Below, piece after piece: positions 54,194 through 63,044 of a stretch of DNA of 64,000 nt. Under the pieces are notes generated by a model. It saw nothing but the letters and a program-made list of their open reading frames with translations. It had not been told where the DNA came from and did no database searches. The translations under genes and the position numbers were made by a program. This DNA is from Bin87 sp034423595. GTDB taxonomy: Bacteria; Chloroflexota; Dehalococcoidia; Lucifugimonadales; UBA3495. Location: the NCBI GenBank assembly GCA_965207025.1, contig OZ242258.1, positions 1,612,001 to 1,676,000 on the forward strand. Reading direction: 5' to 3'. Every line of letters begins with the position of its first letter. The stretch's first letter is position 1.

Positions 54194-55283
54194 GGGGGGG
54201 GAGTTCCGCAACGAAATTATCTGGTTGCGACGCCAAGACAAGCACAACTTGGGTGTGCGCCAAATGGGGCGCGCTCACGATGTGATTTTGTGGTATGCCA
54301 AAACCCACGCTGCCCATTACAAAATTCAGTACCTTCCCTATTCGAGCGATTACCTCAAAAAAGCATACAACAAGCGAGACAAGCGGGGGGTGTACCGGAC
54401 GTTGCCCTGCACCAACGAATCGGGCGGCAACAAACCTTACGAATTTCGCGGGATTACCCGCGCTTGGCGTTTCAGCCCCGAAAATATGGAGCGGCTATAC
54501 GAGGACGATATGCTGGTGCAGGCGACCCCAACATCCCCTTATCAGTACAAGAAATATCTCGATACGGCGGCAGGCGTGAAATTGCAAGACCTCTGGGCAG
54601 ATATTCCGGGCGCTCGCGGCAACGAACATCTCGGCTATGCTACTCAAAAGCCGGTAGCATTAGTAGAGCGAATATGGAATTCTTCAACGGACGAAGGGGA
54701 TACCGTGCTCGACCCATTCTGCGGCTGCGGCACGGCCATTCACGCGGCCCAGAACCTCAACCGGCGATGGATCGGGATAGACATTTGCGTCAACGCCTGC
54801 AAGGTCATCGAACAGAGGCTCAAGGGCCACTTTGATAGCCTCTGGAACGAAGTGGAGTTCGTCGGGATGCCCAAGACCCGCGATGATGCCCAGTTCATGG
54901 CCGGCAGCGACCCGTTCCGGTTTGAGCGCTGGGCGGCTTCCCTGGTGGACGGCATGGAGGCCAACCGCAAGCAGCGCGGCGACGGCGGGATTGACGGCTG
55001 GGGCCGGCTGGCTGTCCGCAAGGGGCAGTTCGTTGACCTGGTATCCCAGGTGAAGGGCGGCCACACCAACCCCGGCCAGGTTCAGGCATTCAACGGAGCG
55101 CGGCAGCAGGCCGGCGCGGACCTGGGCATCTTCACTTGCTTTGAGGAGCGGGTAACGGCCGGGATGCGAAACGCGGCCATGGGACCGGGCTACTTCAAAG
55201 ACACGTCGGTTCCGGTGATCCAGATCTACACGATTGAGGACTACTTCGAGGGCCGCAAGCCGGCCATGCCGGTAACGGCATAG
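54194..55283 (+). pseudogene. DNA methyltransferase-nuclease fusion, 3' part
   Basis: Continues the frame of 49761-50175: EFRNEIIWLRRQDKHNLG, GRAHDVILWYAKT, then the AdoMet-binding motif TVLDPFCGCGTAIHAAQ and WIGIDI. The last 130 residues form a second domain, FRFERWAASLVDGMEANRKQ, GDGGIDGWGRLA and DLVSQVKGG, a D...QxK restriction-nuclease-like pattern, followed by ADLGIFTCFEERVTAGMRNA. Methyltransferase and nuclease in one chain suggest a single-protein R-M enzyme. It is now disrupted, so probably inactive unless the insertion sequences excise. Confidence 0.8.
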
Positions 55284-55294
55284 GGAGAGAGATC

Positions 55295-55453
55295 ATGCCC
55301 AGGAAACAGACCGAAACTCCAAAGCCGGAAGATGACGGCAAGGCGTGGGAACGGTTCAATGCGCTGCTGAGTCGGGCGGCGCAGCCTATACGCAAGCAGG
55401 GATCCGGGCCATCAAAGTCTGAAACATCGGCGCCGCGTCGTGCCGGTGATTGA
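55295..55453 (+). CDS. Short protein after the R-M gene, probably cut by IS1595
   Basis: 52 residues from ATG 55295, which follows AGGGAGAGAGATC 11 bases after the R-M stop. PRKQTETPKPEDDGKAWERF and NALLSRAAQPIRK look native. The remainder lies in the 3' end of the transposase element and looks accidental. It may have been a small accessory or control protein of the R-M gene. Confidence 0.45.
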   Translation: MPRKQTETPKPEDDGKAWERFNALLSRAAQPIRKQGSGPSKSETSAPRRAGD

Positions 55454-56273
55454 ACCGGAACACGTAGGAATCGAGGTAGCCTTGCAGATGCTTGGGGCTG
55501 ACGACATGGTTCACCCCGTCGATACCGCGCTTGGTGTTGCTCCAAAAGCCTTCGATGTTGTTGGTGTGAGCGCGGCCGGCGACGTACTGCTTGGCGGAAT
55601 GGACTACCGACCAATGGGCATAGCCCAGGCTGGACAGGCGGTTGTATGCGCCGTGTTCGTCGGTGAATACGACGGCGCGGTTGGGGTGAACATGGTCTTG
55701 CACCATCGGGATGATGGTATCGGCGCGGTTGTCGGGCAGGACTTTGACTACGGCGTTCCCGTCGCGCTCCACCATGCCGGCCACGGTAGTCTTGCCGACC
55801 GGCCCGCGCCCGGCGTGGAGTTTCTTCCCCTCGTGCTTGTTGGCCTCTTTGCCGCCGATGTACGTTTCGTCAATCTCCACATCGCCAAAGAGTTGAAGGC
55901 CGTCTTCCTGGGCCATGAGTTCCCGGATCTGCTTGAACATCCGCCACGCGGTTTTGTAGGTGACGCCGGTTTCGCGCTCCAGTTGCTTGGCCGAGATACC
56001 CGTTCTGGTGGACGCCATAAGGAACATGGCGTAGAACCACGTTCGCAGGGGCGTGCTGGACTTGTGAAAGATGGTATCGGCGCAAGGCGATACGTGGGCG
56101 GAACACCGGACACAGGCGAAGACCTTGCGGCCCTGGATACGGCAATGGGCGGTGATTTCGCCGCAATGCTGGCAGTGGATACCGTCGGGCCAGCGCAAAT
56201 CCTTGAGGTATTCGAGGCAAGCATCCTCGGTCGGGAACCTTTCGTTGAACTGCTTTAGCGTGTACTTTTCCAT
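55386..56273 (-). CDS. IS1595-family transposase
   Basis: 295 residues from ATG 56273 (EKYTLKQFNERFPTEDACLE). An N-terminal zinc ribbon (CQHCG...CVRC) is followed by WFYAMFLMASTRTGISAKQL and the ISXO2-type catalytic core: VEIDETYIGGKEANKHEGKK, VVFTDEHGAYNRL and HTNNIEGFWSNTKRGI. The zinc ribbon and the DExYxGG start of the core are diagnostic. A near-perfect promoter (TTGACA, 17 bases, TATCAT) lies upstream. I could not find matching terminal inverted repeats, so element ends are not given. Confidence 0.88.
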   Translation of the reverse strand: MEKYTLKQFNERFPTEDACLEYLKDLRWPDGIHCQHCGEITAHCRIQGRKVFACVRCSAHVSPCADTIFHKSSTPLRTWFYAMFLMASTRTGISAKQLERETGVTYKTAWRMFKQIRELMAQEDGLQLFGDVEIDETYIGGKEANKHEGKKLHAGRGPVGKTTVAGMVERDGNAVVKVLPDNRADTIIPMVQDHVHPNRAVVFTDEHGAYNRLSSLGYAHWSVVHSAKQYVAGRAHTNNIEGFWSNTKRGIDGVNHVVSPKHLQGYLDSYVFRFNHRHDAAPMFQTLMARIPACV

Positions 56274-56295
56274 GCCCCGATGATAGCAAAATCCA

Positions 56296-56320
56296 CCTGT
56301 GTTGTCAAGGGATAGTTACC
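56296..56320 (-). promoter_or_regulatory. Promoter region of the IS1595 transposase; inverted copy of 49669-49693
   Basis: On the minus strand the 25 bases (GGTAACTATCCC...TTGACAACACAGG) supply TTGACA, followed 17 bases later by TATCAT. The sequence upstream ends a broken minus-strand frame with the same last codons (VTIP, stop) as the lipoprotein at 49684. Confidence 0.6.
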
Positions 56321-56674
56321 TTTGAACGGAGCTTGGCCCAGCAGTACGCCGTTGGAGTCGGGTTCAAAGAGGAGAATAACCAAGGTGAACCCGCCTCACG
56401 GTGATCCCCCGGTGTGCGAACAATGCGAGCCATGCAGAAGTAGCAAGAGTGGCAGAGGATTCCCGCTCGGTCGGGCATGCCACTTGCGAAAATCGTCACG
56501 CTGTCTCCGTAATGGAGCCCGGATTGTCTGGGCTCCGTTTCGTGTGGGTCGCGTTTACGGGTCTTGAGGCCTTTCTTGGGCTCATCCAGCGGTGTTGTGT
56601 TGTAGGGTTGAATGCAGAGGCGGGGCTGTTGTAATGTGGCCGAGAACGGCAGCGTTGGATGATATCGGCACGTC

Positions 56675-57043
56675 ATGATTGCGCAAGAGTTGGGAGAGCT
56701 TCCTGCCAGTGCGGCAAACGCCATCGCCGTGATCAGCGTTCTGGTTGCTGTAGGCGGCGCGTTGTTGTACTTGGCTCAGCGTCCGCACCTGACTGGAGAT
56801 CAGAAGCTTGTCGCCCTGATGGTGGGGCTGGCAGTCGGAGTGCCGGCGGGCGGCGTCTTGGCCGGCATGGTGATGGCAGCGATATTTTTGCCTGCGTGCT
56901 CGTCTGGTTGTCACGTTGAATCCGAAGGAGTTCCTTGGTTGATAATTACTCCGGTTGCGATAGGCATCGGCATCTCCGTGGTGGTTGTGGCCAGTGTTGC
57001 GGACCGGAGGGAGCAGAGGGCGGGGGAGGTCGCGGAAAATTAG
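56675..57043 (+). CDS. Three-helix membrane protein
   Basis: 122 residues with helices AIAVISVLVAVGGALLYLAQ, LVALMVGLAVGVPAGGVLAG (with MVMAAIFL) and IITPVAIGIGISVVVVASVA, ending in a charged tail (DRREQRAGEVAEN). A small Cys-containing loop lies before the last helix. No clear ribosome site and no family. Confidence 0.55.
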   Translation: MIAQELGELPASAANAIAVISVLVAVGGALLYLAQRPHLTGDQKLVALMVGLAVGVPAGGVLAGMVMAAIFLPACSSGCHVESEGVPWLIITPVAIGIGISVVVVASVADRREQRAGEVAEN

Positions 57044-57443
57044 GGGCGATTTCTCTGCTTGGGGTTTGTGGCGGTTCTTAGATTTTGGTTTCTGTGTACT
57101 CCCGCCGGCCGGAACGCGGCGGGTTTAAGCAGGCGGTGAAATCCACCAGATGCGTGGACGACTCTGCCATAGGCGGCAGAGGGCGCACGCGCTGGCGGTG
57201 CTGGGCGGACGATGGCCTCCGGCGGTGCGGGTACTTCTATATTTCGCAGGCTTTGTCTGCGCGCATCGGATCTAGCGCAGGCAACCTGAATGGCTCACAC
57301 GACGGGTGGTGTGTCGCTCCGCGCTAACGCGGTTCTCTTTCGTGTCGACTGTTGTATATTTGTTGCCGCCAAGCAATTTGATCATGCCCAGGACCTCGTC
57401 GTCCTTGTCCGGCGATTGCCAGGGTCCGGGCCGGTAGGAAGGG
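57044..57443. other. Intergenic region with a hairpin
   Basis: CCCGCCG (57101) pairs with CGGCGGG (57117) and is followed by only TTT, a weak terminator for the gene at 56675. Otherwise no gene is seen. The sensor-regulator promoter should lie here. Confidence 0.35.
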
Positions 57444-59825
57444 ATGGACGATCCATACCGTGAGATCCAGGCTCTGCAGGAGCGCCTGTCGCGCCTGAGC
57501 GCAGCCAGCCTGCGCATCAACGAGAGCCTGGATTTTGACCAGGTGCTACAGGGGGTCCTGGACTCGGCCCGCTTCCTGACTGGTGCCCGCTACGGGGTGA
57601 TGACCCTGCTGGACGATGCAGGCTGGGTCCAAGACTTCCTGTCCTCGGGGCTGACTGCTGAGGAATCGGGACAGCTGTGGCTGATGCCGGAGGGGCTGCG
57701 CATCTTCCAGGCCCTGACCAATGTCTCCGAGCCAATGAGAACTCCCGACTTGACAGAGCACGTTGGGTCATTGGGCTTCGGCGATTTCGCCATTCCCCTG
57801 CCGGTGGGGGTCTTCCCTTTCCTGTCGGTGCCGATGTTCCACCGCGAGGCTAGGGTGGGCCATGTGTTCGTGGGCTGCACGGAGAATGGCGGGGAATTCA
57901 CTCAGGAGGACGAGGATACGCTGGTCATGTTCGCCTCCCAAGCGGCCCTGGTGATCGCTAACGCCCGTACGCACCGTGGGGAGTGGCAGGCCAGGGCGGA
58001 CCTTGAAACCTTGGTCAGCACGGCACCGGTGGGTGTGGTGGTCTTCGACGCCACGACTGGGTTCCCTAAGTCCATCAACCGTGAGGCCATGCGGATTGTG
58101 GACAGCCTGCGTGATGGGGGCCAGCCGGCGGAGGGCCTGCTGGAGGTGGTGACCTGCGTGCGCTCGGATGGCCGTGAGGTGTCGTTGCGGGAGCTTCCGT
58201 TGGCAGAGGCGCTCGGTGCCGGCGAGACGGTGAGGGCCGAGGAGATCGCGCTGCGGGTGCCCGACGGGCGGAGCGTCAGTGCCCTACTCAATGCCACGCC
58301 TATTCACGGCGAGGACGGCCAGCTGGCTTCCTTCGTTGTGACCCTGCAGGATCTGACGCCCCTCGAAGAGCAGGAGCGTCTGCGTGCAGATTTTCTGGCC
58401 ATGGTGAGCCACGAGCTGCGCACTCCACTGGCCGCGGTGAAAGGCTCGGTCGACACCCTGGTGGAGGCGGCCGGAAAGCTGGACCCTGCTGAGATGGCCC
58501 AGTTCTTCACCATCATCCAGGAGCAGGCGGACCAGATGCGCCACCTGATTGGCGACCTGCTGGACGTAGCCCGCATCCAGACGGGAACGTTGCCGGTGGC
58601 TCCCGAACCAACGGATCTGCGAACCTTGGTGGAAGAGGCAGGGAGTGGGTTGCTGACCGTCGGGGCAAGGAACGCCCTTGAAGTTGCGCTGGCGGAGGAT
58701 TTGCCCTGGGTGATGGCCGACAGGCGGCGCGTCGCCCAGGTGCTGAGCAGTTTGCTCGCGAATGCCGTCGGCAACTCCCCCGAAGGCGCTCCGATTTTGG
58801 TGAGCGCTGTGCGTGACGGCGTGTACGTGTCGGTCACCGTCTCCGACCGGGGGCGGGGCATACCTGCGGAACTGATGCCGGCGCTGTTCCGCCGATTCTC
58901 GCCGGGGCATGACCAGGACGAGTTCTTCGGCGCTCACCGGTCGGGCCTGAGCCTCGCCATCTGCAAGGGGATAGTGGAGGCCCATGGAGGGCGCATCCGG
59001 GCTGAGAGCGACGGTCCGGGCTTGGGGTCGCGGTTCACCTTCACGGTGCCAGCGGTGGAGGAGACGGCCTTGACCGTTCATGGGGACTTGGCTCCCGTTG
59101 CCCTGCGGCGGGATGACAGAGCCCGGGTTCGCGTACTGGTCGTGGACGACGACCCGCAGGCGCTGCGCTACGCGCGCGAGGCTCTCGCCGGGGCGGGCTA
59201 CGCGCCCATCGTGACCGACGACCCTGCTGATGTTTCCCGTCTCGTTGCCGAGGCGAAACCGCACCTTGCGCTGCTGGACCTCGCGTTGCCGAGTAGCGAC
59301 CGCCTCGAGCTGATGATCGGCATTCTGAAGAAGGCGGACGTGCCGGTGATCTTTTTGTCGGCGTACGGCCGGGATGAAGTGGTGGCCCACGCCCTTGAGC
59401 TGGGAGCCGCCGACTATGTGGCCAAGCCCTTCTCGCCCGGGGAACTGGATGCCAGGATCCGTGTGGCCCTTAGGAAGCGGGTGGAGCCCGCACCCGGTGA
59501 GCCGTCGGTATCCCTTTGGTTCGGAGATTTGAGCATTGACTTTGCCGAGCGACTGGTGACCGTCGATGGGCAGACGGTGGATTTGACGTCCACGGAGTAT
59601 GCCGTGCTCTACGAACTGGCGGTGAACGCCCCTCGGGTGTTGCCGCACAACGTGCTGCTGCAGCGGGTTTGGGGACCGGAGCGGATGGGTGACGCCTGGT
59701 TGGTGCGGGACGTGGTGAAGGTGCTGCGCCGCAAGCTGGGGGATTCCGCCCAGAACCCCAGGTACATCTTCACCGAGCCACGGGTGGGGTACCGGATGGC
59801 GGCGGTGGAGGGGGAGCAACTATGA
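57444..59825 (+). CDS. GAF-(PAS)-histidine kinase-receiver-winged-helix single-chain signalling protein
   Basis: 793 residues. Domains: N-terminal coiled coil and GAF (about 20-180, LDFDQVLQGVLDSARFLTGA); a PAS-like region (about 185-305); HisKA with SHELRTPL (His 323); an ATP-binding domain with LLANAVGNSPEG, SDRGRGIP and a degenerate last box; a receiver (about 565-680: VLVVDDDPQ, LLDLALP with Asp 612, YVAKPF); and a PhoB-type winged helix (about 690-790: TSTEYAVLYELAVNAPRVL, RDVVKVLRRKLG, VGYRMA). The kinase and a DNA-binding output are one protein, so the sensor can drive transcription directly. It is soluble, with no membrane helix. The stop overlaps the start of the DUF2971 gene. Confidence 0.9.
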   Translation: MDDPYREIQALQERLSRLSAASLRINESLDFDQVLQGVLDSARFLTGARYGVMTLLDDAGWVQDFLSSGLTAEESGQLWLMPEGLRIFQALTNVSEPMRTPDLTEHVGSLGFGDFAIPLPVGVFPFLSVPMFHREARVGHVFVGCTENGGEFTQEDEDTLVMFASQAALVIANARTHRGEWQARADLETLVSTAPVGVVVFDATTGFPKSINREAMRIVDSLRDGGQPAEGLLEVVTCVRSDGREVSLRELPLAEALGAGETVRAEEIALRVPDGRSVSALLNATPIHGEDGQLASFVVTLQDLTPLEEQERLRADFLAMVSHELRTPLAAVKGSVDTLVEAAGKLDPAEMAQFFTIIQEQADQMRHLIGDLLDVARIQTGTLPVAPEPTDLRTLVEEAGSGLLTVGARNALEVALAEDLPWVMADRRRVAQVLSSLLANAVGNSPEGAPILVSAVRDGVYVSVTVSDRGRGIPAELMPALFRRFSPGHDQDEFFGAHRSGLSLAICKGIVEAHGGRIRAESDGPGLGSRFTFTVPAVEETALTVHGDLAPVALRRDDRARVRVLVVDDDPQALRYAREALAGAGYAPIVTDDPADVSRLVAEAKPHLALLDLALPSSDRLELMIGILKKADVPVIFLSAYGRDEVVAHALELGAADYVAKPFSPGELDARIRVALRKRVEPAPGEPSVSLWFGDLSIDFAERLVTVDGQTVDLTSTEYAVLYELAVNAPRVLPHNVLLQRVWGPERMGDAWLVRDVVKVLRRKLGDSAQNPRYIFTEPRVGYRMAAVEGEQL

Positions 59826-61234
59826 CTGACTTCTACAGATTCCGAAGCGCCGAGCAACTACTGGGTGAGTATGCCGAACTCGAAAGGCAGACCATCTTCT
59901 TCGCTGCCCCGGAGGCCCTTAACGATCCAATGGAGGGAATACAAGACATAGTTTGGGTAGGAGACTGCGTCGCATGGACCAACCTATTCAATAACTATGT
60001 CCACTACCTGAGCTACTACTCCACTGCTGCTCTCGCATCCGGAGAGACGCCTGGGTCTGACCCAGAGGCCGTGAGGCATAGATTCCACACACCCACTCCC
60101 GCAGCATTACGGATGGCTGAAGCGGCTTTGGCAAGCGTTCTGAATGACACTACGATGCTCTACCTCATCAACAGGCTGGCCGACAGCCGACGCCAAGTGC
60201 GGCGCCCAGAGCTAATTCTGTACATACGCGCAATACACAAACAATCACTGGAAGCGGTCCGGTGCCAACACATAGAGAGTGGTATGACTTCCGCCGAAGC
60301 CTGGCCTTACAATCCCGCCCACTACAAGACTTCGCCTACGCCTATAGAACTGCTTGACCAGTTGAGCATGACTACGGACGAGATCGAACGACGTCTATTC
60401 TCACAGATTCTGGAAGAACAGATAGTTGGAATCACACCTCCTCAAGTATTCAACCCGTACTACGACTCCCCTTGGCTTATGGCACACATCCCCACCGCAT
60501 ACGTGATGGAATTGTGTCGTATGGCTAGACCGAACCTGTACATAGCCTGCTTCACCACGAGCTTCACCAATACGTCCATGTGGTCGCACTACGGAGACAG
60601 ACATAGAGGCGCCTGCTTGATATTCCAATCTGATGACTCTAGCGAAGGCCCTAGCATCACCCTGAACCAGTTTGCCGAGCAAGAGAGCCGTCCCCAAACG
60701 CCGATCATGAGTCCTGAGCCTATGCTTTTCCATAGGGTTCGGTACGGCAACAAGTATGGCGAAATCGACTTCTTCAACGCCGTAGGCAATTTGACAACAG
60801 AAAATCTGCGCGACTTGTTGTCCACCGATGAACCCGGAAACACCTCATCCTATGCCCAGTCAAGGGATGGCCTACCAGATGAAGACACACGAAAGGAGAG
60901 AGATTGGGGCTCTCTGCACCCCGATGTCACTGTCAAGACCAAGGATTGGGAGTACGAACAAGAACACCGTCTCGTTCTGAACCATGTACTTAGAGGGCAT
61001 GGTGATCCTACGGGCAAGGCTTCGCAAACCATGACCTACGACTTTAGATTTCTAAAAGGAATCATCTTTGGCATGGAGATGTCGGACCAGATTAAGACCA
61101 AGATAATGAATGTCATCCGGCGAAAGTGTATCGAAAACAAGAACCCGTGGTTTGAATATCGCCAAGCTTACTATTCGCCTGAACACGGAGAAATCAGAGC
61201 TAGACAATTCTCGGTGGCGACCTTCACTCCATAA
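59822..61234 (+). CDS. DUF2971 family protein
   Basis: 470 residues, with the start overlapping the kinase stop (ATGA). It opens TDFYRFRSAEQLLGEYAELE with LNDPMEG (the family's FxxPxxLNDPxE block), then CFTTSFTNTSMWSHYGDRHRG and WEYEQEHRLVLNHV, with GIIFGMEMSD near the end. DUF2971 proteins are frequent in defence and mobile islands, with no known activity. The gene is visibly more AT-rich than the kinase gene it overlaps, which suggests separate origin. Its last codons lie at the IS1380 end, so the native C-terminus may be trimmed. Confidence 0.85.
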   Translation: MTDFYRFRSAEQLLGEYAELERQTIFFAAPEALNDPMEGIQDIVWVGDCVAWTNLFNNYVHYLSYYSTAALASGETPGSDPEAVRHRFHTPTPAALRMAEAALASVLNDTTMLYLINRLADSRRQVRRPELILYIRAIHKQSLEAVRCQHIESGMTSAEAWPYNPAHYKTSPTPIELLDQLSMTTDEIERRLFSQILEEQIVGITPPQVFNPYYDSPWLMAHIPTAYVMELCRMARPNLYIACFTTSFTNTSMWSHYGDRHRGACLIFQSDDSSEGPSITLNQFAEQESRPQTPIMSPEPMLFHRVRYGNKYGEIDFFNAVGNLTTENLRDLLSTDEPGNTSSYAQSRDGLPDEDTRKERDWGSLHPDVTVKTKDWEYEQEHRLVLNHVLRGHGDPTGKASQTMTYDFRFLKGIIFGMEMSDQIKTKIMNVIRRKCIENKNPWFEYRQAYYSPEHGEIRARQFSVATFTP

Positions 61235-62948
61235 GCCCCAATCCACCGAAAGGATGAGTGTGGCGGCGCTTCGGGGTAATTAGAAAGTGCTCCCGGCTTC
61301 GGGGATAATGGTATTTGATACAGAAAACCGACCCGAAACGAGGAGCACCCAACGGATGCTACCACGCAACGACCCTGACCGCATCCAAATCGCCTTCGAC
61401 GATCACCGTCTGGTGGCCAATGCCGGACTGCTCCTGCCGGTCACGTTGGCCCATCATCTGGGACTGGGCGAGCTGGTGAACCGGCACGTTGACCTGGGAG
61501 ACGCGCCGGGTCGAGCCAACGCTGGCGACAAGATGCTGACGTTGGTGGCGTCGGCGCTGGCCGGTGGCGACTGCATCGACGATGCCGATGCGTTGCGTAC
61601 CGGTAGGACGGCTGATGCCATCGGTTGCGTGGTCAAGGCGCCGTCCACCCTCGGGATCTTCCTGAGGAGTTTCCGGTGGGGCCACGTGCGCCAGCTGGAT
61701 CGGGTGAGCCGGGAGGTGCTGGCCCGTGCCTGGGACGCTGGTGCCGGACCGGGCGATGAGCCGTTGACCATTGATCTAGACTCCACCGTCTGCGAGACCT
61801 ACGGCTTGGTCAAGGAGGGCGCCCGTCGCCACAACTACGCCGGCCAGCGGGGCTATCATCCCCTCCTGGCCGTGGGCGCGGACACTGGCGACGTGCTGAT
61901 GGCGCGACTGCGTCAGGGTAGAGCCAACACGGCGCGGGGCGCCGCCAACTTCCTGCGGGAGACCGTGAGCCGCGTGCGCTACGCTGGAGCCACCGGGGAG
62001 CTCACCATGCGGGCCGACAGCGGCTTCTACTCTCGTCCCATCGTCGCCGCCTGTCGCGACAAGGGTGTCCGCTACTCCATCACCGTGCGCCAGCACCCCA
62101 GCCTGCACAAACTCATCGAGACCATCCCCGAGGATGACTGGACACCCATCCCTTACTGGATGGAGGGCGGCGCCGACGTGGCCGAAACAATCTACACACC
62201 CTTCAGCAGCGAGCCCGACGCCACACCGGTACGTCTCATCGTGCGGACGGTCAAACCCACCCCCAGCTCTCAACTTGCCCTGTTCACCAATTACAGCTAT
62301 CACGCCTTCATCACCGATCGAGACGGCGAAACCCTGGATCTGGAGGCTGACCATCGCCGCCACGCCGAGATCGGGAATGCCATCCACGATCTCAAGTACG
62401 GCGTGGGGCTCAACCATCTGCCCTCGGGACGCTTTCCCGCCAACGCCGCCTGGCTGGCCGTGCAGGTGATGGCTCACAACCTGGCACTCTGGACCACGCG
62501 CATCGGGCTGGGCGAACCGGCGGCAACCACCAAGACCCTGCGACGACGCTTCTTCTCCCTGGTGGGACGTATCACCCGCAAGGCACGTCGCTTGACCCTG
62601 CATCTCCCGCAGGGCTGGCCCTGGCAAAACCAATTCGGCTCCGCCCTGGCGCGACTTCGCGCCCTGCCGCTTCCACCTGACCGCGTCCACGGCGTCTGCC
62701 CATCCACCGAACTACCCAACTGCCTCGCGGACCTGCGTCCGGCCGGTCTCCGCGTGTCTCTTGTCGCAACGTGTGCGCCTATCGCGCCCGTCGCCGTCGC
62801 CGCAGCGGGCCACAAACCCCTTCACAACTTCGACACACTCAGCACCTGCACCAATACGTCGGGGGTCAGCGCCATGCTGCCTGTCGCCCTCGCTTCCCAA
62901 CCTCGCGTCGCCTGTACGCGCGCTCCCCTTCGGTGGATTTGGGTTTAG
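61231..62948 (+). mobile_element. IS1380-family insertion sequence
   Basis: The left end TAAGCCCCAATCCACCGAAAGG and the right end CCCTTCGGTGGATTTGGGTTTA form imperfect inverted repeats. Length is about 1.72 kb. A flanking target duplication is not obvious. Confidence 0.75.
61356..62948 (+). CDS. IS1380-family transposase
   Basis: About 530 residues from ATG 61356, which follows CGAGGAGCACC. The DDE_Tnp_1 core shows LTIDLDSTVCETYGLVKEG (first Asp), LTMRADSGFYSRPIVAACRD (second Asp) and HRRHAEIGNAIHDLKYGVGL (catalytic Glu region). The N-terminus (LPRNDPDRIQIAFDDHRLVA) is typical. The last 60 residues run into the right inverted repeat and are probably longer than native, suggesting a small shift near the end. 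Confidence 0.85.
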   Translation: MLPRNDPDRIQIAFDDHRLVANAGLLLPVTLAHHLGLGELVNRHVDLGDAPGRANAGDKMLTLVASALAGGDCIDDADALRTGRTADAIGCVVKAPSTLGIFLRSFRWGHVRQLDRVSREVLARAWDAGAGPGDEPLTIDLDSTVCETYGLVKEGARRHNYAGQRGYHPLLAVGADTGDVLMARLRQGRANTARGAANFLRETVSRVRYAGATGELTMRADSGFYSRPIVAACRDKGVRYSITVRQHPSLHKLIETIPEDDWTPIPYWMEGGADVAETIYTPFSSEPDATPVRLIVRTVKPTPSSQLALFTNYSYHAFITDRDGETLDLEADHRRHAEIGNAIHDLKYGVGLNHLPSGRFPANAAWLAVQVMAHNLALWTTRIGLGEPAATTKTLRRRFFSLVGRITRKARRLTLHLPQGWPWQNQFGSALARLRALPLPPDRVHGVCPSTELPNCLADLRPAGLRVSLVATCAPIAPVAVAAAGHKPLHNFDTLSTCTNTSGVSAMLPVALASQPRVACTRAPLRWIWV

Positions 62949-63044
62949 GAAGCGGAAGGCGCGGCAGGTCCTCTGCTCTGCGGGCGTCCAGCACGCTGAA
63001 CGCCCGCTCCATTGGCTTGGCGAGCCCTGTGGATGGTTCGCTGG

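Noticed and set aside
61776..62690. Minus-strand ORF opposite the IS1380 transposase
   Set aside because: Antisense shadow; the plus-strand frame carries the catalytic motifs.
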